A DNA stretch of 39,763 bases. Origin: Terriglobia bacterium. Its GTDB lineage: Bacteria > Acidobacteriota > Terriglobia > Bryobacterales > Bryobacteraceae. Positions 25,829 to 34,102 of this stretch are shown piece by piece. Both the position numbers and the translations under genes were made by a program. The notes under the pieces were generated by a model, which saw nothing but the letters and a program-made list of their open reading frames with translations, had not been told where the DNA came from and did not search any database. The stretch is taken from NCBI GenBank assembly GCA_021325175.1, contig JAJPHS010000015.1:1-39763 (forward strand). The letters are read 5' to 3'. The stretch's first letter is position 1. Each line of letters begins with the position of its first letter.

Positions 25829-27958
25829 TTACCTCTGCTCGCGGCTGCTGCCGGTTCGCGAGCTGGTGGTTTCTTCGCTTTCCGGCAGCGTGAAGGCCAG
25901 ATATTCGCCGGAATAATTTCCGCCGCTGACCGCTACGATGATGTACTGTTTGCCGTTCAGTTCGTATGTCATCGGCGAGCCGCTCTGCGGCGCGGGCATG
26001 CACACCTCGCCGACTTGCTTACCGGTCGCCTTGTCGTAGGCGCGAAGCATCGCGCAGCGACCGCGATCGGGAAGATTCGTCACCTGGCCATCGCCCGCGA
26101 TCAGCAAGGTTTTGGTCACCAGCGTTCCGATGTTGTATCCGCTCTGGCCGGTGCGCGGGAGGTTCAGATGATGCTCCTCGGCGTACTTGCGAATGTTGTC
26201 CGGCGTCTCGCCATGGGCGATCTGCCAGACGATATCGCCGCGATCGACGTTGATGGCGGAGAGGGTGCCGTAGGGCGGTTTGATCAGCGGCAAGCCGTCC
26301 ACGTTGAGAGCCTGATAACCACCGCCGCCTCCTCCGCCGCGGCCGGCGCGCGCGGGTTCGCGCTTGGGCATCGGCGAATCGGCGCCGGCGTTTTCACCGG
26401 GACCTCGCGCGATGGCGACTTCGCGTCCGGCGATTCCGGAGACATAGCGCATGTCGGAGATCGACTTGGGCGCCTCCACCAGGCCGATCGGCGTGAGGCA
26501 CGCGTTGCAGGCGTAGGCGTAAACGGTGTGCGTTTCGGGATCGAAGCTGGCGCCGGGCCAGTTGGTTCCACCGCTCGCGGTGCCGAGCGTCAGGGTCGCC
26601 AGCGGTCCATCGAGCTTGCTCACCACCGGCGGGGTGAATACCGGTCCCAGATGATACTTCTTCACGATTTCAAGAGCGCGCGCGTGCAGCTCCGGCGTGA
26701 AATCGATCAGCTCATCTTCGGTGACTCCATTGCGCGCGTAGGCGGGAGGTTTCACCGGGAAGGGCTGCGTCTTCGAATACCACTCGCCCGGAACGCTGCC
26801 GACTTCAACCGGCCGCTCCTCCATGCCGAACACCGGCTTGCCGTTGGTGCGGTCGAACACATAAAGAAAGCCCTGTTTGGTAGGCTGCGCGACCGCTTTG
26901 ATGGCCTTGCCGTTGACGTTAATGTCCATCAGCAGCGGCGTCGAGGAAATATCCATATCCCATAGCGGATGGTGAACCAGTTGGAAGTACCACTTGCGCT
27001 GGCCGGTCTTCAGATCGACGCAGACCAGCGATTCGCCATACAGATCGTTGCCGGGGCGATGGCCGCCGTAGTAGTCGCCGGTGGGCGATTCGATGGGCAG
27101 GTAAGCCAAGCCGAGTTCCTGATCGATGGCCGGCTGGGTCCACATTCCGGTGTTGCCCGTGTATTCGGCCGATCCGTTCTCCCAGGTCTCATAGCCCGGC
27201 TCGCCTTTTTTGGGAATGGTATGGAAGATCCACATGCGCTTGCCGGTGCGAACGTCGTAGCCGCGCACGTAACCTTTGTTATTGCGCATGCTGCGCGGGG
27301 TCATGCCTTCGCGAAACGCGGCGCCGATGATGATGGTATTGCCGCCGACGATGGGCGCCGACTGGATGCCGATTTCGCCATGAATCAGATCCGGCACCCA
27401 CTCGCCCTTGTCGTTCCAGGCCGAAATTTCCTGATCGTCATCGAGCTTTAAATCCACCACGCCGCCCTTGCCGAAGCTCGGGATCAGCATGCCCGTTTTC
27501 GCGTTGAGGCAGATAAGGCGGAAGCCGGGCGTGATATAGAGGATGCGGTCATCGCCGTGGCCGTCGGACCAGAATGCCAGGCCGCGACCGGAAAGCTGGC
27601 GCGGGGCGTTGGCGCCGCGTTCGCCTTCGTGCTCGCCATGGACCCACAGCAATTCGCCGGTGGCGGCGTCGAGCGCGATGGCGGCGCGCCGCGATCCGGC
27701 AGTGGCGTACACCACACCGTTCACCATCAGCGGCGTGCCTTCGAGCTTATACTCCGGGCGATTGCCGATGGAGTCGGTCTTGAATCGCCAGGCGATTTCG
27801 AGCTGGCTGAAATTTTTCGCGTTGATCTGATCGAGAGGGCGATAACGCGAACCCATCGTGTCCGCGTTGTAGGTCGGCCACTCGGTTTCCTTGGGCTTCC
27901 ATTGCGCCAAGGCGACGGCCGCTACGGCCAAACCTGCTAAAAACATTCTGCGACGCAT
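25829..27958 (-). CDS. soluble PQQ-dependent (quinoprotein) dehydrogenase-like beta-propeller
   Basis: The 709-residue protein has a signal peptide (MRRRMFLAGLAVAAVALAQ) and repeated tryptophan-docking blades such as AIALDAATGELLWVHGEHEG, CLNAKTGMLIPSFGKGG, YDVRTGKRMWIFHTIPK and CVDLKTGQRKWYFQLVHH. These mark the eight-bladed quinoprotein fold seen in membrane glucose dehydrogenase without its membrane domain. There is no CxxCH haem, so electrons must leave through another carrier, presumably the cytochrome encoded just downstream. The substrate cannot be named. The start is ATG 27958, with AGGAAGGA 7 bases before it; the frame is open to 27991 but lacks that signal. A TAGAAT (27990-27995) upstream is a likely -10. 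The TonB-type receptor is the next gene upstream. Confidence 0.88.
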   Translation of the reverse strand: MRRRMFLAGLAVAAVALAQWKPKETEWPTYNADTMGSRYRPLDQINAKNFSQLEIAWRFKTDSIGNRPEYKLEGTPLMVNGVVYATAGSRRAAIALDAATGELLWVHGEHEGERGANAPRQLSGRGLAFWSDGHGDDRILYITPGFRLICLNAKTGMLIPSFGKGGVVDLKLDDDQEISAWNDKGEWVPDLIHGEIGIQSAPIVGGNTIIIGAAFREGMTPRSMRNNKGYVRGYDVRTGKRMWIFHTIPKKGEPGYETWENGSAEYTGNTGMWTQPAIDQELGLAYLPIESPTGDYYGGHRPGNDLYGESLVCVDLKTGQRKWYFQLVHHPLWDMDISSTPLLMDINVNGKAIKAVAQPTKQGFLYVFDRTNGKPVFGMEERPVEVGSVPGEWYSKTQPFPVKPPAYARNGVTEDELIDFTPELHARALEIVKKYHLGPVFTPPVVSKLDGPLATLTLGTASGGTNWPGASFDPETHTVYAYACNACLTPIGLVEAPKSISDMRYVSGIAGREVAIARGPGENAGADSPMPKREPARAGRGGGGGGGYQALNVDGLPLIKPPYGTLSAINVDRGDIVWQIAHGETPDNIRKYAEEHHLNLPRTGQSGYNIGTLVTKTLLIAGDGQVTNLPDRGRCAMLRAYDKATGKQVGEVCMPAPQSGSPMTYELNGKQYIIVAVSGGNYSGEYLAFTLPESEETTSSRTGSSREQR

Positions 27959-27989
27959 ATCCAATTCCTTCCTGGAGGTACTTGAGTGC

Positions 27990-27995
27990 ATTCTA
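27990..27995 (-). promoter_or_regulatory. -10-like element of the quinoprotein gene
   Basis: TAGAAT, preceded by CGG, lies 31 bases before ATG 27958 on the minus strand. It predicts a short leader that includes the AGGAAGGA ribosome site. The same TAGAAT occurs before four other starts in the window. Confidence 0.4.
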
Positions 27996-28046
27996 CCGCG
28001 TGTTGCATCATGATTACAGATCCTTTGCTTCCGCCGCGCGCAGATT

Positions 28047-31000
28047 CTAAAAGTATAACTTCAGCGCCAGTTGAATTTCACGCGACGTGCGCTGAAAAAA
28101 TGCCGGATTGCCCGCATAATTCAACGCCGCTGCTCCGGGCACGCCGATTGTCGCGGCTCCGGAGGACGCCCCCGACTCGTTGGGATTGTCGAACTGCGGT
28201 TTATTGAATAAATTGAACACCTCGCTGCGAAACTCCAGGCGCATGCCCTCGCGCCAGGGCAGCGGAATCACCTTGAAAAGGGACAGATCGATCTCGTTGG
28301 TCCCCGGCCCGCCAATGATATTTCGTCCGGAATTGCCATAGGTATAAGCTGGAGGAGCCGTGAACGCCGCTGCGTTGAACCAGGCATTCGGCCCCGGATT
28401 CGGGACATGCCAATCGCCGATCAGGTTGGCGCGCTGCGTTCCTCCGCCCGATCCTTCCGTATTGGTCCCCGAGTTCACGCTGAAGGGCGATCCGCTCTGG
28501 AAGGTGTCAATGCTGTTCAATTTCCATGCCCCCAGGAGGTAGTTGACCGCCTCATTCCAATCCTTGCCGAAAGCTTTGCCTTTACCAAAGGGAAGTTCAT
28601 AACTCCAACTCAGCACCAGACTTTGGCGGATATCGAAATCGGAAGGGCCGCGGTCGCATTTTTCACATACAGGATTCTGCACTCCCCCGCTTGCGGTGGT
28701 GCTGGTGATGTCGATCGAATGTCCCCAGGCATAGGAGGCGAGAAACGCCAGCCCGTGGGAATACCGCCGCTCGGCGGTGACTTGCAGCCCGTTATAGGAC
28801 GAGCTTTCGCCGTGCGAGATCTCAGTGATCGTCGCAAACAGGGGATAGAGCCGCCGCGGTCCCGCGGCTCCCGGCCCGGGAGCCGGCTGATTGATGTTGG
28901 GATAAATGGTCAGGTGCTCTCCTTGCGTGCCGGCATAAGCAATGGTCAGCACCGTGTCGGAGGTGATCTGCTGCTGGATCGAAAAATTCCGCTGCATGAT
29001 CATCATGTCGGGATCGTTGCGCGGAAAATAGGAAACGCTGGTTCCCAGCGTCTGAAAATTGCCGATCGGCTGGTACGGCAAAAAGCCCTGGGAAAGGGGC
29101 GTAATGCCGGTGGCCAGATTCGTCGCCGTCACATTATTGACAATCGACAGGTTCCCGGCAAATGGCGCGTTGTTGTTGCCAAGCGAGTTCACGCTTTCGC
29201 TGGTGAAATCGTAAAATACGCCGAAACCCGCGCGCACGACGGTCTTCGAAGCAGCCTGATAGGAAAGTCCGAGGCGCGGCTCGAAATTCAGATAATTTCC
29301 GTTGTACATCGTGTCTTGCGGGATCTGCTGCGTTCCCACCGGGAAAACATTGTCGAGGGCCGGAACGAAATTCGCCAGCCGGTTGTGAATTTCCGTCCAG
29401 GGCGTGGCGATTTCGTATCTGAGACCCGCATTCCAGGTCAGTTTGTTGGTGATCCGATAATCGTCCTGCACATAGAGCCCGTGCTCCCATCGCCGCGTGC
29501 CCGTTTCCTGCCACACCGAAAGCGCCGCCGATGCGTCGAGCCCCAGCAGCACATCGGCGAGCCCGCTGCCCGTTCCGGCTGGCGCCGCCGGATTTTGCGT
29601 ATACTGCCCGGTGAAGCTGAACAATCCCGACGGATCCGCCATTTGCACCGTATTCATCCCCCGCCGGAACAGATCGTAGCCCCATTTCAACGAATGGCGA
29701 TCGTGGATCCAGTTAAAGTGCCAGCTATACTGATAGTTGTTGGTCGCCTTTACGAACGGGATGTTGCCCGATCCGCCGACCTGCGACGCCCCGGTAATCG
29801 CAAACACCGCTACAGCCTGCCACTGATACCCGTAACCGTCGATGCCGGGAATGCCGATCTGGTCCATGAAATGGCTCCCCTGATTGAAATTCACCCCGGT
29901 GTTATCGATTCGCGAATATCCGGCGCGAATTTCCGCCAAAAAAAACGGCGAGAAAACGTGCGTGTAGCCCAGAACCATCTGATTGCCGTCGCTTGAATAG
30001 TTGCCGGGAAAAATCGGACCGCCGGCGTACTGCGGAAAATATCCCGGATTGACGATGTTACCGGTGGTCGAATTGCTGTACCGCCCAAACAGCGAATCGT
30101 TGTCGCCGAAGCGATGATCGATGCGCAGATCGCCGGAAATCGGGCCCAGCGTCCGCGGAGGATTGTAGGAGTAATTGTTTGCCAGCCCAGGGCGGTTCGG
30201 CAGAGGATACAAATCCATGATGGCCACGCCGATGGGGTTCATCAAGGAGGGCGGAACCACGTTTCCCGCAAACGGCAGGCGCGCCGTCACTCCGTTGGCG
30301 GTAGCCGTCGTGTACGGGTTATAGAGCACGCTGGAAAGTTGCGTAAAAACGCCCTCGTGTTCCAGCGCCGTCGGGACCGTTTGCAGAAACGACTGGCCTT
30401 GAATCGTATACGACTTTTGCAGATCCGCAAAGAAAAACGTCTTATCCCGCACGATTCGGCCTCCCAGGCTTGCTCCGAATTGATTCTGGTGAAATGCCGG
30501 GATCTGCGGCGGATCGAAATAATTCCGCGCGTCCAGATCGGAGTTGCGGAAAAATTCGAACGCCGTGCCATGAAAATCGTTTCCTCCTGATTTGGTCACC
30601 AGGTTCACTGCCGCTCCGCCGGTACGCCCGGTCGAGGCGTCACGGCCGCTGGTTTGCATCTTGAACTCCTGGATCGCGTCCTGGTTCGGCAGCAGAATCA
30701 TGTTGCCATACTCGTTGTCCTGCGATTGAATCCCATCAAAATAAGTGGTGCTGTCGCCGTTGCGGATCCCATTGACGGAAACGCCTTGCAAGCCGAGCTG
30801 GTTGCTGGCGCCGCGGGACATCGTGTATCCGGACCCGGAGCTGCTCGCACCCGGGGTCAGATAGGTGAGTACGAAAAAGTTGCGCCCGTTTAACGGAAGG
30901 TCGTTAATCGCCTGCGGCGTGCGTACATTTCCAAGCGTCGCGCTCTGCGTATCGAGCATCGCGGCGTTCGCCTCCACCGTTACAGACTCGGAAATCTGGC

Positions 31001-31322
31001 CCGGCCGCAGCGAAAAATCAACCCGCGCGTGCTGATCCACGTCCAGATAGATATTTTGGATGACGCGGGCGAAGCCTTGGGCTTCGGCCGCGATGGAATA
31101 CGATCCCGGCTCCAGCGGCGGCGAAGCGTAGTTGCCCTCGCCAGAGGTCTGTGCCGCGACGGCCGCATTCGTTCTTGTGTTGCGAATCGTGACCGTGGCT
31201 CCCGCCACCGCCGCTCCCGTCGAGTCTGTGACGGTCCCCACAACCGAGGCCGATTCGGTCTGCGCGTTCAGCCCCAACGCCGCCGCAAGAATCGCCAAGG
31301 CAACCTGGCCCGTTTTTCTCAT
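28047..31322 (-). CDS. TonB-dependent receptor-like outer-membrane protein with carboxypeptidase-regulatory N-terminus
   Basis: The 1091-residue protein has a signal peptide (MRKTGQVALAILAAALGLNAQ), a carboxypeptidase-regulatory-like domain (ASVVGTVTDSTGAAVAGAT through about residue 110), a plug with INDLPLNGRNFFVLTYL and LPNQDAIQEFKMQTSG, and a long barrel ending IQLALKLYF with the C-terminal Phe. It shares this plan with the receptor at 1-2330 but is only distantly similar. The substrate is unknown. The start at 31322 is preferred over the frame start 31361: GGGAG lies 10 bases before it and a canonical promoter (31344-31372) gives a leader that begins about 15 bases upstream. The quinoprotein gene follows 88 bases downstream, so a shared role in oxidising an imported compound is possible. 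Confidence 0.93.
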   Translation of the reverse strand: MRKTGQVALAILAAALGLNAQTESASVVGTVTDSTGAAVAGATVTIRNTRTNAAVAAQTSGEGNYASPPLEPGSYSIAAEAQGFARVIQNIYLDVDQHARVDFSLRPGQISESVTVEANAAMLDTQSATLGNVRTPQAINDLPLNGRNFFVLTYLTPGASSSGSGYTMSRGASNQLGLQGVSVNGIRNGDSTTYFDGIQSQDNEYGNMILLPNQDAIQEFKMQTSGRDASTGRTGGAAVNLVTKSGGNDFHGTAFEFFRNSDLDARNYFDPPQIPAFHQNQFGASLGGRIVRDKTFFFADLQKSYTIQGQSFLQTVPTALEHEGVFTQLSSVLYNPYTTATANGVTARLPFAGNVVPPSLMNPIGVAIMDLYPLPNRPGLANNYSYNPPRTLGPISGDLRIDHRFGDNDSLFGRYSNSTTGNIVNPGYFPQYAGGPIFPGNYSSDGNQMVLGYTHVFSPFFLAEIRAGYSRIDNTGVNFNQGSHFMDQIGIPGIDGYGYQWQAVAVFAITGASQVGGSGNIPFVKATNNYQYSWHFNWIHDRHSLKWGYDLFRRGMNTVQMADPSGLFSFTGQYTQNPAAPAGTGSGLADVLLGLDASAALSVWQETGTRRWEHGLYVQDDYRITNKLTWNAGLRYEIATPWTEIHNRLANFVPALDNVFPVGTQQIPQDTMYNGNYLNFEPRLGLSYQAASKTVVRAGFGVFYDFTSESVNSLGNNNAPFAGNLSIVNNVTATNLATGITPLSQGFLPYQPIGNFQTLGTSVSYFPRNDPDMMIMQRNFSIQQQITSDTVLTIAYAGTQGEHLTIYPNINQPAPGPGAAGPRRLYPLFATITEISHGESSSYNGLQVTAERRYSHGLAFLASYAWGHSIDITSTTASGGVQNPVCEKCDRGPSDFDIRQSLVLSWSYELPFGKGKAFGKDWNEAVNYLLGAWKLNSIDTFQSGSPFSVNSGTNTEGSGGGTQRANLIGDWHVPNPGPNAWFNAAAFTAPPAYTYGNSGRNIIGGPGTNEIDLSLFKVIPLPWREGMRLEFRSEVFNLFNKPQFDNPNESGASSGAATIGVPGAAALNYAGNPAFFQRTSREIQLALKLYF

Positions 31323-31343
31323 TCGCGCGAACTCCCGGCGGGA

Positions 31344-31372
31344 ACGATAACATGCCGCCAAAACCGTGTCAA
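31344..31372 (-). promoter_or_regulatory. canonical sigma-70-type promoter of the TonB-type receptor
   Basis: On the minus strand TTGACA (31372-31367), a 17-base spacer and TATCGT (31349-31344) form a near-consensus promoter. Transcription would start near 31337, 15 bases before the start codon at 31322. It is the clearest -35/-10 pair in the window and contrasts with the -35-poor leaderless promoters. Confidence 0.65.
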
Positions 31373-31416
31373 ATGTGAATTCTCCAGGCGAAATTCTCTT
31401 TTGCGAAAAAACCGTC

Positions 31417-31422
31417 TATCCT
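31417..31422 (+). promoter_or_regulatory. -10-like element, predicted leaderless start of the SDR gene
   Basis: TATCCT lies 6 bases before ATG 31429, with no Shine-Dalgarno. It is divergent from the receptor promoter 45 bases away. Confidence 0.45.
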
Positions 31423-31428
31423 GCATAA

Positions 31429-32226
31429 ATGTCGATCTTCCGTGATCACCTGCTCGCCGGGCGGACCGCATTTGTCACCGGGGGCGGCAGCGGCATCGGT
31501 CAGCGGATGGCGGAGCGCTTCGCCGAGCATGGCGCTTGCGTGATGCTCGTCGGCCGGAATCAGGAAAAACTCGATGCCGCCGCATCCGCCATCCGCGGGC
31601 GCGGGGGTGTAGCCGCAACGCGGGCGGCCGATGTCCGCGATTACGGCGCCATCGCCGCCGCGGTCAAGTCGGCCCGCGATCAGTTCGGGGAAATCGACAT
31701 TCTGCTGTGCGCCGCCGCGGGCAATTTTCCCGCCCCCGTTCTCGGCATGTCCGCCAATGGTTTTAAGGCCGTGATCGATATCGACCTCCTCGGCACATTC
31801 AATGCCTGCCGCGCCGCGTACGAGCACCTGAGGAAACCGGGCGCCTCCGTGCTCGCTATCTCCGCCAGCTTCGCCTTCCAGCCCGCCGCGCTGCAATCGC
31901 ACGTCGGGGCGGCCAAGGCCGGCGTCGATAACCTGATCAAGACGCTTGCCATCGAGTGGGGAGCCGACGGCGTGCGCTGCAACTCCATCTGTCCCGGCCC
32001 AACCGACGACACGGAAGGCATGCGGCGGCTCGCCCCTACCGAAGAGGCGCGCCAGCGAACGGCTCGATCTGTCCCGCTCGGCCGATTGGGAACCAAGGAT
32101 GAACTCGCCGATCTGGCGCTGTTCCTTTGCTCGGACGCCGCCGGTTACATAACCGGCGCGGTTTACGTCTGTGATGGAGGTATGTCTCTTTGTAGATCGT
32201 CGTTCGCGCTGCGGGCGGTAGAATGA
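31429..32226 (+). CDS. short-chain dehydrogenase, 2,4-dienoyl-CoA reductase-like
   Basis: The 265-residue protein has the SDR cofactor motif TGGGSGIG (about 17-24) and family phrases close to mammalian peroxisomal 2,4-dienoyl-CoA reductase: CAAAGNFPAPV, VIDIDLLGTFNACRAAYEHL, ALQSHVGAAKAGVDNLIKTLAIEW and PGPTDDTEGMRRL. The usual YxxxK tyrosine is missing (VGAAK), as in that family, where the active-site tyrosine lies elsewhere. An NADPH-dependent reduction of dienoyl-CoA in fatty-acid breakdown is likely and fits the acyl-CoA synthetase in the window. Its TGA overlaps the ATG of the permease gene (ATGA), so the two are a transcription unit. Confidence 0.88.
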   Translation: MSIFRDHLLAGRTAFVTGGGSGIGQRMAERFAEHGACVMLVGRNQEKLDAAASAIRGRGGVAATRAADVRDYGAIAAAVKSARDQFGEIDILLCAAAGNFPAPVLGMSANGFKAVIDIDLLGTFNACRAAYEHLRKPGASVLAISASFAFQPAALQSHVGAAKAGVDNLIKTLAIEWGADGVRCNSICPGPTDDTEGMRRLAPTEEARQRTARSVPLGRLGTKDELADLALFLCSDAAGYITGAVYVCDGGMSLCRSSFALRAVE

Positions 32227-33635
32227 TTTCGAGCGTGACTCCTGCCACAAAGCCCAGTCTTCTCCGCCAGCTCGGAGTGGTCAGCGCCACCGCGCTGGTC
32301 ATTTCGAACATGATCGGCGTCGGCATCTTCACCACCACCGGATTTCTCGCCGGCGACCTCGGCCGGCCTTCTCTCGTCCTCTGGATCTGGGTGATCGGCG
32401 CGGCCTGCGCGCTGTTCGGCGCGTTCTGCTATTCCGAGCTCGGCATCAACCTGCCCTCCTCGGGCGGCGAATATGTTTATCTGACGCGCGCCTACGGTCC
32501 CACGTGGGGCTTCATGAGCGGGTGGGCGTCCTTCTTCGCCGGATTTTCCGGACCCATTGCCGGCACGGCCCTGGCCTTCGCTGATTATCTTGGCCACTTC
32601 TGCGCCGCCTGTGCCGACGAGAAGCCGCGGATCATCGCGGGCTCCGGCGATTGGACGTTGCAGCTCGGCAAACAGCAGATCTTCGCCTGCGCGGTGATTC
32701 TGCTGTTCAGCATCGTGAATTTGCTGGGCGTGCGGCGTTCGGCGCGCGTTCAGAATTTCCTCACCGGCGCCAAGATCGCGGTTCTGCTGGTGTTCATCGT
32801 GCTCGCCTTTACGGTAGGTAGCGGGAGCTGGCACAACCTGTCGCTGGACGCGGTGCGCACTTCGCCTCATCCGGTATACGAACAATTCGCCATCAGTTTA
32901 TTTTTCATTTATCTGTCTTTCAGCGGATGGAATGCCGCCACCTATGTCGCCGAGGAGCTGAAGCAGCCGGCCAGAACGCTGCCCATCGCGCTCGCCTGCG
33001 GCACGACGCTGGTCGCGGTCCTGTACATTATTTTGAACGTCGTGTTCATGTACGCCGCTCCGCTGGAAAGCCTGAAGGGCGAAGTGGCGGTTGGCGCGCT
33101 TGCCGCCTCGCGGCTGTTCGGAGCAAACGTCGGCGGGTTGTTCGCGGCGTTGATGGCGATGTCGCTGATGGCGACGGTGAACGCGGAAGTGACTATCGGC
33201 CCGCGCGTCTCCTACGCCATGGCGAAGAATGGAGCATTTTTGGCTTCCGCCGCCAAGGTCCATCCGAAATGGCGGACGCCGTATGTGGCGATCATTGCGC
33301 AGTGCGTTTGCGCGATGCTGATGACGATGACGCCGTTTCCACAGCTTGTGACGTATATCGGCTTCACGTTGAGCCTGTTCGCCGCGATCAGCGTCGCGTC
33401 GCTTTTTTATTTCCGCCGGCAGCCCGGCTGGCACAAGACGCGAATGGTGAGCTTTTGCTGGCCGCTGATCCCGATTCTTTTCCTGATTCCGGAAGCCTGG
33501 ATTGTGGTGTGGGGCGTTCAATTGAAACCGATGATCTCGCTGGCCGCGGCGGTGACGATGATTACCGGCGCGCTGGTGTATCATTTCCGGCTCCGCTCGC
33601 GTCCCCCGGAACGCGTGGGGATAGAAACGTACTGA
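32223..33635 (+). CDS. APC-family amino-acid permease
   Basis: The 470-residue protein has about twelve hydrophobic helices and the APC-superfamily N-terminus SNMIGVGIFTTTGFLAGDLG (helix 1 unwound GVGIF motif), then CYSELGINLPSSGGEYVYLTRAYGP (helix 2-3 region). FISLFFIYLSFSGWNAATYVAEELKQPARTLPIAL is the helix 6 to 7 part, as in LAT-like/YfnA-like transporters. It is a proton- or exchange-driven inner-membrane transporter; the amino acid is not known. ATG 32223 overlaps the SDR stop. A TAGAAT over that ATG (32219-32224) could begin a second, shorter mRNA from GTG 32235. The gene ends 21 bases before the tRNA-Glu gene. Confidence 0.93.
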   Translation: MISSVTPATKPSLLRQLGVVSATALVISNMIGVGIFTTTGFLAGDLGRPSLVLWIWVIGAACALFGAFCYSELGINLPSSGGEYVYLTRAYGPTWGFMSGWASFFAGFSGPIAGTALAFADYLGHFCAACADEKPRIIAGSGDWTLQLGKQQIFACAVILLFSIVNLLGVRRSARVQNFLTGAKIAVLLVFIVLAFTVGSGSWHNLSLDAVRTSPHPVYEQFAISLFFIYLSFSGWNAATYVAEELKQPARTLPIALACGTTLVAVLYIILNVVFMYAAPLESLKGEVAVGALAASRLFGANVGGLFAALMAMSLMATVNAEVTIGPRVSYAMAKNGAFLASAAKVHPKWRTPYVAIIAQCVCAMLMTMTPFPQLVTYIGFTLSLFAAISVASLFYFRRQPGWHKTRMVSFCWPLIPILFLIPEAWIVVWGVQLKPMISLAAAVTMITGALVYHFRLRSRPPERVGIETY

Positions 33636-33642
33636 GCTGTCG

Positions 33643-33648
33643 TATACT
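33643..33648 (+). promoter_or_regulatory. -10-like element of tRNA-Glu
   Basis: TATACT, preceded by CG, lies 8 bases before the first base of the mature tRNA. No clear -35 is seen 17 bases upstream. The spacing puts transcription start at or just before the mature 5' end. Confidence 0.45.
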
Positions 33649-33656
33649 GAGGTTTT

Positions 33657-33731
33657 GGCGCTATCGTCTAACGGTTAGGACGGAGCCCTCTCAAGGCTCA
33701 AATACGGGTTCGATTCCCGTTAGCGCTACCA
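33657..33731 (+). tRNA. tRNA-Glu (anticodon CTC)
   Basis: A full cloverleaf fits: acceptor GGCGCTA/TAGCGCT (G1-U72 wobble, as in many acidobacterial tRNA-Glu), an anticodon stem GAGCC/GGCTC with loop CTCTCAA (anticodon CTC at 33690-33692), and T-arm ACGGG-TTCGATT-CCCGT. CCA is encoded (33729-33731). It reads GAG codons. It is a single tRNA gene; no second tRNA is nearby. Confidence 0.97.
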
Positions 33732-34102
33732 GATCTCCTTTGCATTCAGCGACTTAACAGCGCGTCGATCACCTTTAGCATACACGATTGTGGTTGTTTT
33801 CAGGGTTTTTGCGATTCTCCAAATACGGGTTTTCAACCCGTTACAAGATCGATCTCAACTGCGGAAGCCAATGATCCGGCGGGAAACAGCCGGAGCAGAT
33901 CCGCGCGCACCGTTATACAGCGAAGTGGATCAACTTCTGGCTTGCGCGTGAAGCGGGAATGATCCGCCAGAGCACAGGTGGGATATTGAGGCTATTGCGT
34001 CGGCTTCGTTGTTTGCGGTACCGGCAACTCATTCGGGATCGGTGTCGGCTGCAGAGTTCAAGGCACTCTCCTCATCTCGGCAACTTGCGTTGTCCGCTTG
34101 CG
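33732..34102. other. gene-free stretch with degenerate tRNA tail
   Basis: No gene is recognised in these 371 bases. A 24-base tract at 33820-33843 resembles the tRNA-Glu T-arm region. The plus frame 34009-34239 (MFAVPATHSGSVSAAEF) overlaps the peroxidase gene and lacks any signal for translation. An open frame around 33846-33950 has no start and no family resemblance. The stretch may be the remnant of an element inserted next to the tRNA. Confidence 0.5.
33820..33843 (+). repeat. degenerate direct repeat of the tRNA-Glu T-arm region
   Basis: The 24 bases match 33699-33722 inside the tRNA at 19 positions without a gap: 12 identical (CAAATACGGGTT), 5 different, 7 identical (CCCGTTA). In the copy the middle changes so that ACGGGTT-TTC-AACCCGT is a perfect 7-bp hairpin. 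tRNA 3' ends are usual attachment sites for integrative elements, so this may be an old att-like scar; no integrase is present. Confidence 0.5.
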
